This document shows, piece by piece, positions 7,034 through 13,341 of a stretch of DNA of 13,341 nucleotides (position 1 is the first letter of the stretch; the number at the start of each line of letters is the position of its first letter). A program made the translations under genes and the position numbers. Under the pieces are notes generated by a model. It did not search any database. It was not told where the DNA came from and worked only from the letters and a program-made list of their open reading frames with translations. The DNA comes from an uncultured Prevotella sp. (GTDB taxonomy: Bacteria > Bacteroidota > Bacteroidia > Bacteroidales > Bacteroidaceae), in assembly GCA_937895845.1 (NCBI GenBank), contig CALBLK010000043.1:1-13341 (forward strand), written 5' to 3'.

Positions 7034-8677
7034 TTACTCCTGCTCAAGGGCAAGCGTCATTGTGGTTTTGTCACAAACAGAGCTCGGTCCCCAATACTGG
7101 ATTGGGCCCGGGTAGACGTAGCAGGTTTCCTTGGCCCACTTGTCGCGCATGGCGGCAAAAGCCTTGAACGGCTTGCCATCCAACTCAACAAGAGCCTTGC
7201 GGATGACAGGCTTCATCTCACCGTTTCGGCGCTCAATGTTCATCATCATGGTAATGGGCACGCCACCGGCAACCCATTCATCAGCGGGGGCTGTGGTGCT
7301 CTTTACAATGGCCATGTAACCCGTCTTGCCATTAGCAATAAGCTGCGCTGCGCTGGTTCCGAGCGCATAGCAATAGTCGGCATCGAAGTTGGAAGGAGCA
7401 GCGCAGCGTCCCTCATAACCAAAGAAATGGTGAAGGGTGGCAAACTTGCCAACATACTTGCCCTCCTTTTTCCACTGGGCAAGTCGGACCTCGCACATGT
7501 CAGAGAGCAACTTTTCGGTTTCGATAAGTGAAACCTGTACATTACCGTGGGGGTCGCGGTCCAGTGAGAGCTGGCGGGCAACGCCCGATGGCAGCGTTTC
7601 AAAGGTCTCAGCGTTCTGCTTGGACAGGTGACTGATGATGTATGCGCGCTGAGCGGCCTTGTCAAGGTCTTTGTACTCGCTGCCGTGAGCAGCCAGAAGA
7701 TCGTTCAGCTCATGGATAAGGCGGCCAATGGCCGGAATAAACTCAATCAAGCCCTCAGGCACAATCACAGTGCCGAAGTTCATTCCTTTCGATGCACGAT
7801 AGGCAATAGCCTCGCAAAGCTGGTCAACAATCTGGTTGAGCGTCATGTCTTTCTGCTCAACCTCCTCGGACACAAGACAGATGTTGGGCTGGCACTGAAG
7901 GGCGCATTCCAAAGCAATGTGGCTTGCCGAGCGCCCCATCACCTTGATGAAGTGCCAGTATTTGCGCGCAGAGTTACAGTCGCGCTCAATGTTGCCAATC
8001 AGTTCGGAATAGGTCTTGGTGGCTGTGTCAAAACCAAATGAGGCCTCAATCTGCTCGTTCTTTAGGTCTCCGTCAATCGTCTTTGGGCAGCCGATCACTT
8101 GCACGCCATATTTCTTGGCTGCATAGTACTCGGCCAGCACACAGGCATTGGTGTTGGAGTCGTCACCTCCTATAATGACAATAGCATTGATGCCAAGCTG
8201 ACGGATAATCTCAAGCCCCTTTTCAAACTGGTCTACCGTCTCCAACTTAGTACGGCCGGAACCTATCATGTCAAAGCCACCCGTATTGCGGTAGTTGTCT
8301 ATAATCTCTTTAGTAAGCTCTATATAGTTGTGGTCTACAAGACCGCCAGGACCCAGGATGAAACCATAGACACGGTTCTCCGGGTTGAGTTTCTTCACCT
8401 GGTCAAACAGTCCGGTTATTACATTGTGGCCGCCAGGAGCCTGTCCGCCACTGAGAATGACACCCACGTTCATGCGCTTGTTGACAACCTCATCGCTGGG
8501 CACAAACTCAACAATTGGCATACCATAGGTGTTGGGGAACAACTTTTTGATTTCATCCTGATTGTCAACACTCTGTGTGGGAGCGCCTTCCCTCACTTTC
8601 ACAGCACCTTGGAGAGCCTTTGGCAACTTTGGCTGGTAGTTTGCTCTCTCAATTTGCAATGCACTTTTTTCCATCAT
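7034..8677 (-). CDS. pfp: PPi-dependent 6-phosphofructokinase
   Basis: Converts fructose 6-phosphate and fructose 1,6-bisphosphate reversibly, using pyrophosphate instead of ATP, in cytoplasmic glycolysis. At 547 residues it belongs to the long PPi-PFK group rather than the ~320-residue bacterial ATP-PFK. Signatures are SGGQAPGGHN (76-85), GSGRTK (139-144), IGGDDSNTN (169-177), CPKTIDGDL (197-205), KVMGRSASH (245-253) and VPEGL (306-310). The second Asp in GGDDS and the Lys in PKTIDGD replace the glycines that ATP enzymes have at these sites, and they are the known determinants of PPi use. The start reads MMEK, so the second ATG (8674) is also possible. A TATTTTTG box lies upstream and a terminator follows the stop. 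Confidence 0.96.
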   Translation of the reverse strand: MMEKSALQIERANYQPKLPKALQGAVKVREGAPTQSVDNQDEIKKLFPNTYGMPIVEFVPSDEVVNKRMNVGVILSGGQAPGGHNVITGLFDQVKKLNPENRVYGFILGPGGLVDHNYIELTKEIIDNYRNTGGFDMIGSGRTKLETVDQFEKGLEIIRQLGINAIVIIGGDDSNTNACVLAEYYAAKKYGVQVIGCPKTIDGDLKNEQIEASFGFDTATKTYSELIGNIERDCNSARKYWHFIKVMGRSASHIALECALQCQPNICLVSEEVEQKDMTLNQIVDQLCEAIAYRASKGMNFGTVIVPEGLIEFIPAIGRLIHELNDLLAAHGSEYKDLDKAAQRAYIISHLSKQNAETFETLPSGVARQLSLDRDPHGNVQVSLIETEKLLSDMCEVRLAQWKKEGKYVGKFATLHHFFGYEGRCAAPSNFDADYCYALGTSAAQLIANGKTGYMAIVKSTTAPADEWVAGGVPITMMMNIERRNGEMKPVIRKALVELDGKPFKAFAAMRDKWAKETCYVYPGPIQYWGPSSVCDKTTMTLALEQE

Positions 8678-8727
8678 AAAATCAATTTTATATAATTATG
8701 TGTAATGAATATACCAGTTTTCTTTTG

Positions 8728-8735
8728 CAAAAATA
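8728..8735 (-). promoter_or_regulatory. Candidate -7 promoter box for pfp
   Basis: On the minus strand the bases read TATTTTTG, an exact TAnnTTTG match. It would give a leader of roughly 45 nt before the pfp start. No TTTG is seen at the expected -33 position. The surrounding 187-bp divergent region is very AT-rich, so a chance match is possible. Confidence 0.45.
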
Positions 8736-8831
8736 ACCAATTCGTTTCAAAAAAGAGACAACGAAACATGTAAAAGCGCAAAATAATCATATTTTTTAAT
8801 ACAAAAGACACAGTGTTTCGAAAATAATGAT

Positions 8832-8839
8832 TATCTTTG
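8832..8839 (+). promoter_or_regulatory. Candidate -7 promoter box for the three-gene envelope operon
   Basis: TATCTTTG matches TAnnTTTG exactly and lies 25 bp before the ATG at 8865. It probably drives the 90-residue protein gene and the two genes behind it. An exact -33 TTTG is not present. Confidence 0.45.
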
Positions 8840-8864
8840 ACAATCACAAATCAAAAGAGCGATT

Positions 8865-9137
8865 ATGGCAAACAAGAGAACAATAAAGCGCAACATCACC
8901 GCCATCTGCGGTGAACTGTTCGCAGAATGTGTGGCAATGTCCCTGTATGACACAGACGTGGACAAGCAGAACATTGAAGCGCTCATTCAGTCTATCGTCT
9001 ATATGCAATGCGAATATGTGCGTCGCATTTCCCACGTTGAGCCAGGCATTCCGGCCAAGGCCTACTTTGCCGAACTGAGACGGCATTTCAACGAAGACCT
9101 TCAAAACATTGTTGACCAGATCAACAACCTTCACTGA
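8865..9137 (+). CDS. Small conserved-looking cytoplasmic protein of unknown function
   Basis: A 90-residue soluble protein beginning MANKRTIKRNITAIC, with no signal peptide or membrane segment. It looks helical. A central stretch around residues 34-54 (DKQNIEALIQSIVYMQCEYV) is followed by RRISHVEPG, then a C-terminal amphipathic helix (FNEDLQNIVDQINNLH). It resembles small hypothetical proteins I remember from Bacteroidales, but I can name no function. It has its own candidate promoter and is the first gene of a same-strand group, 50 bp before the acyltransferase gene. The ordinary codon use, the candidate promoter just upstream and an ATG that fits the leader support it as real. Partnership with the acyltransferase is only suggested by position. 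Confidence 0.8.
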   Translation: MANKRTIKRNITAICGELFAECVAMSLYDTDVDKQNIEALIQSIVYMQCEYVRRISHVEPGIPAKAYFAELRRHFNEDLQNIVDQINNLH

Positions 9138-9187
9138 GTTTCAGCCTCAAGCACACCGAAAGCAAACCTACAATATTTCATTACCTC

Positions 9188-9742
9188 ATGTGGAAATCAC
9201 TCTGTAAGTGGTTGCTATACAGATGTATGGGGTGGACTTGCAATGTAACTGAGCCTCACCCTGACAAGTATATCATCTGCTTTGCCCCACATACAAGCAA
9301 CTGGGATTTTATAATCGGCCAGCTGTATAGCGGCGCAGCCGGTTTCAGGAGTAACTTTTTAATGAAAAAGGAGTGGTTTTTCTGGCCACTCGGCCCACTG
9401 TTCCGCCGTCTTGGAGGCATTCCTGTATGGCGGTCAAAGCACTGCCACCTGACTGATGTCATGGCTGAGGAGGCCCGCAGCATGCCTACGTTCCACCTGT
9501 GCATATCACCAGAAGGCACACGCTCGCGAACAGCTGAATGGAAAAAGGGATTCTATTATATCGCCCAAAAGGCAGGACTTCCCATCCTACTCTACGGTGT
9601 GGACTATGACAAGCGGCTCATCCAATGCACGAAGACCATCGTTCCCAATGGCGACATTGACGGTCAGATGGCAGAAATCAAACGGTATTACAAGGATTTC
9701 GAGGGGAAGAATCCCGGGAAATTCACAGTGGGTGAACTCTGA
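9188..9742 (+). CDS. PlsC-type 1-acylglycerol-3-phosphate acyltransferase-like protein
   Basis: A 184-residue acyltransferase of the LPLAT/PlsC family, shorter than the ~240-residue E. coli PlsC. The catalytic HX4D motif is complete in PHTSNWD (H35, D40). Motif II is seen as GGIPVWR (76-82, with R82). Motif III is SPEGTRSR (107-114), which holds the EGTRS phosphate-binding residues. Motif IV is LPILLYGVDY (131-140). These enzymes pass an acyl chain from acyl-ACP or acyl-CoA to a lysophospholipid or a related lipid at the inner face of the cytoplasmic membrane. This compact form could act on a substrate other than lysophosphatidate, which the sequence cannot settle. No clear Shine-Dalgarno is visible. 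It lies 50 bp after the 90-residue protein gene and 36 bp before the amidase gene. Confidence 0.9.
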   Translation: MWKSLCKWLLYRCMGWTCNVTEPHPDKYIICFAPHTSNWDFIIGQLYSGAAGFRSNFLMKKEWFFWPLGPLFRRLGGIPVWRSKHCHLTDVMAEEARSMPTFHLCISPEGTRSRTAEWKKGFYYIAQKAGLPILLYGVDYDKRLIQCTKTIVPNGDIDGQMAEIKRYYKDFEGKNPGKFTVGEL

Positions 9743-9778
9743 AACGAAAGTGTTTGCCTTCAATACAAGGTTATAGCC

Positions 9779-12679
9779 ATGAAAAAGAATCTCATAAGCA
9801 CCATCATGACGCTGATGTGCTTTAGTTCGCTAACAGCACAAATGCCCTTTCAGCAAGACCTTGTTGAGCGGCGATTACAGAAAATCTTCTCCAAGCAGAT
9901 AAAGCGACAGCCTTACAGTATGGCCACCATCAAAGTGACAGGAGCCACCGCTTCCGCCAGCAAGCGGACTGTCCAGGTGACCATGGACAGCGGATTCTCT
10001 GACTTCAATTTTGACAGCAAGACCATTAAGGCAGTAGAGAAGGCTGTCCGCAAGACACTGCACAAGCACTACCGCAAATACACAATCACAGTCACTGTCG
10101 ATGGCACAGACATCCGCTATCTTGCCAGGGGAGCTACGCTGAAGGACCGACAGGCCAACTCTTGGGGCGGTATCGACTACCACGGTGCGCCATGGGTGAC
10201 CAACCTCTCTACTCCAACATCACCGACACACGGGCTTTACAACAGACACCTGTCGCTATGGGCAAGCCACGGATATTTTTATGATGCGAAGCGTGAGAGT
10301 TGGAGATGGCAACGGCCACGACTGTTTTGCACCACAGAAGACCTCTTTACGTCAAGTATCGTTGTCCCCTACCTCATTCCTATGCTCGAAAATGCCGGGG
10401 CACAGGTCTTCACGCCACGCGAACGTGACTTCCAGCGCCACGAAGTTGTGATAGACAATGATGACAGCCAACCAGGAACTCGCTATATCGAAGTGGACGC
10501 TGACCGTCCCTGGACAACGGTCGCCGGAACAGGCTTCGCCATGCCCAAGCAAGCATACCTGTCAAATGGAGAGAACCCTTTTGAAGCTGGCACTGCACGC
10601 AGAGCCAAGACCACACGCAAGAAGAGCAGGTACAGCCTGGTCTCCTACCAGCCATCTTTCCCCGAGGCAGGACGCTATGCGGTATACATAAGTTACAAGT
10701 CGCTGCCAAACAGCATTGACGATGCAAGATATACGGTTTGGCACAAGGGAGAGAAGACCGAATTTGCCGTGAACCAACAGATGGGTGGCGGCACATGGGT
10801 GTATTTGGGGACATTTGATTTCGACAAGGGCTCCAATGAATACAACCGAGTGGTCATCACCAATCAGAGTTCGCACAAAGGAGTGGTCACAACCGATGCA
10901 GTCCGCTTTGGCGGAGGTATGGGTAATATCCTGCGCGGCGGGCACACCAGCGGGCTGCCAAGATGCCTGGAGGGCGCCAGATATTACGCACAGTGGGCTG
11001 GAATGCCCACAACAGTTTACAATGGGCGCAAAGGCACAGATGATTATGCCGATGACATCAACACACGCTCGTTAATGACCAACTATATCGGGGGCGGCTC
11101 TTGCTATATGCCAAAGCAGAAAGGATTGGGGGTGCCTATCGAGCTGAGTCTGGCAGTGCACAGTGATGCCGGCTTCACCAACGAAAACGACGGACTGATT
11201 GGTTCCCTGGGCATTTGCACGACTTCATTCAACAACGGCCACCTTGATGCGGGAACACCAAGAACAGCGTCAAAGGACTTTGCACAGGCACTGGTGGACA
11301 ATCTCGGATGCGACCTGGCAGCCGGATATGGCAAATGGAACACACGCGGTGTTTGGGACAGAAACTATTCAGAGACCCGCCTTCCAGCCGTGCCCAGCGC
11401 CATCATCGAGACTTTGTCGCACCAGAACTTTCCCGACATCCGGCGCGGCATGGACCCTTCTTTCCGCTTTGACTTAGCACGCTCACTCTACAAGTCTGTA
11501 CTGCGCTTTGTCAGCAGGCAGCACGGCCTCCCATGCATTGTGACACCGCTTGCCCCCTCAAACTTTCGCATCACATCTGTTGACAACGGTATTGCAGAAT
11601 TGCATTGGACAGCCACAACCGACCCTCAAGAGCCATCGTCACGGCCCAATGGTTACATCATATATACTGCATACGGGCACTCAGACTTTGACAACGGGAC
11701 TTACGTACACTCTTCCAACAGTTTCCGCCTGCGCCTTGTTCCTGATGTCCTTTACCGCTTTAAGGTTGTGGCCGCAAACCGCGGAGGATACAGCACACCA
11801 TCAGAAACCCTGTGCGCACTCTATTCGCAAAAGGCCACACAGACGGCGATGATTGTCAATGGTTTCCACCGTACCGCCTCGCCACAGGTCATTGACACCC
11901 CTAACGAACAAGGATTTGACATCAACACCGACATAGGAGTCATTGACGGAGCAAGCTACTCTCTGGTTGGCCAACAAACCTGCTTTGACAGAAGCTGTAT
12001 GGGGATAGAGAATGAGAGCGGGCTTGGCTGGAGCAACGACACCTTGCAAGGCAGAAAGATTACAGGCAACACGTTTGACGGAGTGGTGACACATGCCAAG
12101 GCGATACAGGCTTCTGCCTGTATGAACATCATCAGCTGTAGCGGCGAAGCCGTTGACCGTAAGCAGGTGAACTTCGACGGGTGCCTGCTTGTTGACCTCA
12201 TGCTTGGCCTGGAATGTAACGATGGATACAGTCTGCACCGGCGCAAGACATTCTCATCGGCCATGCAGGAAGCATTGCTCCGACACACAGCCAACGGAGG
12301 GGCCCTTCTGGCAAGCGGAGCCTATATTGCCAGCGACATGCCAACAGCCGCAGAGCAACAGTTTGTGAACAACGTGCTGAAATGCTCACTTGCCGGCACA
12401 TACTGCAATCCCAACGACACGCTCACAGGCATGAACACGCGGACTACATTTTACAACAGGCCCAACGAACGGCACTATGCAGCCGTATCGGCTGACATTC
12501 TGCAACCCACAGCTCCTGCGTTCACCACTATGCTATATGCCAATGGCACATCAGCATGCGTGGCCGCCAAGGGCAATAGCAATGTCATTGCAATGGGATT
12601 TCCGTTTGAGTGCATTGCTGACGAAAGCAAGCAGCTCAGCATCATGCGCGCATTCATCCATTTCCTCATGCAAAGATAA
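9779..12679 (+). CDS. Secreted multidomain N-acetylmuramoyl-L-alanine amidase-like protein ('xanthan lyase' type)
   Basis: A 966-residue exported protein with a signal peptide at about residues 1-21 (ending SLTAQ). A small alpha/beta domain follows at about 25-115. Then comes an Amidase_3-like zinc hydrolase fold whose putative ligands lie far apart: H164 in ASHG, E187 in TTEDL, H461 in AVHSDAG, and a catalytic-type Glu at E544 in IIETLSHQN. About 160 residues of golvesin/CBM-like beta sequence (about 222-380, with YAVYISYK and GGGTWVYLGTFDF) sit between the first and second halves. A fibronectin type III domain spans about 591-680. The C-terminal ~280 residues look like a class I glutamine-amidotransferase-like fold (DLMLGL, GGALLASGAYIASD, VIAMGFPFECI). 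It probably trims peptidoglycan in the periplasm. The 'xanthan lyase' name often given to relatives is not supported by any lyase motif I can see. Confidence 0.85.
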   Translation: MKKNLISTIMTLMCFSSLTAQMPFQQDLVERRLQKIFSKQIKRQPYSMATIKVTGATASASKRTVQVTMDSGFSDFNFDSKTIKAVEKAVRKTLHKHYRKYTITVTVDGTDIRYLARGATLKDRQANSWGGIDYHGAPWVTNLSTPTSPTHGLYNRHLSLWASHGYFYDAKRESWRWQRPRLFCTTEDLFTSSIVVPYLIPMLENAGAQVFTPRERDFQRHEVVIDNDDSQPGTRYIEVDADRPWTTVAGTGFAMPKQAYLSNGENPFEAGTARRAKTTRKKSRYSLVSYQPSFPEAGRYAVYISYKSLPNSIDDARYTVWHKGEKTEFAVNQQMGGGTWVYLGTFDFDKGSNEYNRVVITNQSSHKGVVTTDAVRFGGGMGNILRGGHTSGLPRCLEGARYYAQWAGMPTTVYNGRKGTDDYADDINTRSLMTNYIGGGSCYMPKQKGLGVPIELSLAVHSDAGFTNENDGLIGSLGICTTSFNNGHLDAGTPRTASKDFAQALVDNLGCDLAAGYGKWNTRGVWDRNYSETRLPAVPSAIIETLSHQNFPDIRRGMDPSFRFDLARSLYKSVLRFVSRQHGLPCIVTPLAPSNFRITSVDNGIAELHWTATTDPQEPSSRPNGYIIYTAYGHSDFDNGTYVHSSNSFRLRLVPDVLYRFKVVAANRGGYSTPSETLCALYSQKATQTAMIVNGFHRTASPQVIDTPNEQGFDINTDIGVIDGASYSLVGQQTCFDRSCMGIENESGLGWSNDTLQGRKITGNTFDGVVTHAKAIQASACMNIISCSGEAVDRKQVNFDGCLLVDLMLGLECNDGYSLHRRKTFSSAMQEALLRHTANGGALLASGAYIASDMPTAAEQQFVNNVLKCSLAGTYCNPNDTLTGMNTRTTFYNRPNERHYAAVSADILQPTAPAFTTMLYANGTSACVAAKGNSNVIAMGFPFECIADESKQLSIMRAFIHFLMQR

Positions 12680-12755
12680 CGTGTGGGTACAGGTGGCACA
12701 ATACCCATAAAGACAAGACACATATTTTACAATCATTCAAAAAAATAGAGAAATC

Positions 12756-13103
12756 ATGTACAAGATTCAGACAAACCCTTCAGGCACACGCAGCATTGAC
12801 ATCACTGACGGGCATCTACAAACCATTGACACCTACCAGCTCTTCCGTGACCTTATTGACAGCAATGGCTATGTTGACGAGCAGGTGCTTGAGAAGCTAA
12901 AGTTCAACATACGCGCCCTGCTTGAATCAGAGACCGGCAAGGACAAGGCTCTGCTTGACCTCTGCCTTGACGTAATATACCATCCAAACATGAAGGCTTT
13001 CGGTCTTCAGCAACTTGTCCTCCTGTATATTAACTGGAAAAACAAGGTAAACGAAGAGCATGACACGCCCAAGCAGCCAGACCAGAGTAAGCCTGCCAAC
13101 TGA
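12756..13103 (+). CDS. Small protein of unknown function
   Basis: A 115-residue soluble protein with no signal peptide or membrane segment. I do not recognise the family. The N-terminus (MYKIQTNPSGTRSIDITDGH) looks like a short beta region. Residues about 26-95 look helical, including TYQLFRDLIDSNGYVDEQVLEKL and a second helix around LLDLCLDVIYHPNMKAF. The tail is hydrophilic and probably disordered, with Pro, Gln, Lys and Glu. It starts 76 bp after the amidase stop, where neither a good terminator nor a TAnnTTTG box is seen, so it may be read through from the operon. The codon use and Asp/Leu-rich composition are ordinary for the neighbourhood, which supports it as a real gene. Confidence 0.7.
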   Translation: MYKIQTNPSGTRSIDITDGHLQTIDTYQLFRDLIDSNGYVDEQVLEKLKFNIRALLESETGKDKALLDLCLDVIYHPNMKAFGLQQLVLLYINWKNKVNEEHDTPKQPDQSKPAN

Positions 13104-13341
13104 ACAAGCCCCTTTATGAATAGGTGTTCAAAATGATTGGGATATCCGTGTGTGTCTTGTTCAAGCTGTATGCCCGTGGGCAAGAAAGGGAGCGGATTTG
13201 GCCACACGACCGGTAAAAGCCTGGCATAAAGCCAAAAAGAAAATGAAGAGACATATCAAAGTTTGGCAAACATCTGCTGACTATAATACTCAAGTTTCGG
13301 ATTTAGAATGAGCTGGTAAAAAAAGTACATAAAAAAGGCTT
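13104..13341. other. Right-end interval without a supported gene
   Basis: The last 238 bp contain only very short open frames, for example 22 codons from 13243. An 8-bp inverted repeat (tgaacaag, paired with cttgttca about 45 bp on) is too weak to call a terminator. No TAnnTTTG box was found. The interval probably leads into a gene beyond the window. Confidence 0.5.

Noticed and set aside
8741..8823. Short gtttc/gaaac inverted repeats in the pfp divergent region as an operator
   Set aside because: The matches are only 5-8 bp in very AT-rich DNA and are not symmetrical about either promoter box.
12684..12707. Hairpin after the amidase gene (tgggta paired with taccca)
   Set aside because: The stem is only 6 bp with a 12-nt loop and no T-run, so it is too weak to call a terminator.
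13007..13207. 66-codon minus-strand frame at the right end
   Set aside because: It overlaps the 3' end of the 115-residue gene antisense and has no recognisable feature.

Overview
The window comes from the chromosome of a member of the Bacteroidales, most likely a Prevotella-type organism. The evidence is intrinsic. Several genes belong to families typical of Bacteroidota: a long PPi-dependent phosphofructokinase, an OmpP1/FadL-type barrel, and an amidase with the architecture often labelled 'xanthan lyase'. Starts mostly lack strong Shine-Dalgarno sequences, and the two divergent intergenic regions hold the Bacteroidota -7 box TAnnTTTG. Base composition is moderate, and there is no sign of phage, plasmid, transposase, CRISPR or RNA genes.

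Layout. (1) Positions 2-2149, plus strand: the 3' end of the NADP-dependent malic enzyme gene (maeB), then seryl-tRNA synthetase (serS) 9 bp later. (2) 2150-2635: about 490 bp without a credible gene. It holds a perfect 35-bp inverted repeat (2211-2288) and a degenerate ~22-bp tandem repeat (2485-2571). (3) 2636-5116, minus strand: an outer-membrane barrel protein of the OmpP1/FadL type, preceded upstream by a secreted protein rich in Tyr, Trp and Gly. (4) 5261-6109, plus: ribosomal protein L11 methyltransferase (prmA). Its end overlaps tail-to-tail with (5) 6099-6956, minus: a membrane-anchored GH25 lysozyme-like protein. Upstream of that is 7034-8677, minus: PPi-dependent phosphofructokinase (pfp), with an intrinsic terminator between the two genes. 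(6) 8865-12679, plus: a probable operon of a 90-residue protein of unknown function, a PlsC-type acyltransferase, and a 966-residue secreted amidase-like protein. (7) 12756-13103, plus: a 115-residue protein of unknown function, followed by gene-free sequence to the window edge.

The genes fall into two groups. One is central metabolism and translation: malic enzyme, PPi-PFK, SerRS and PrmA. The other is the cell envelope: the outer-membrane barrel, the aromatic-rich secreted protein, the GH25 muramidase, the acyltransferase and the amidase. I see no obviously new defence or mobile system. The points most worth a second look are the two intergenic repeat structures after serS, the amidase fold apparently split by a golvesin-like insertion, and the terminator placed almost against the GH25 start codon.
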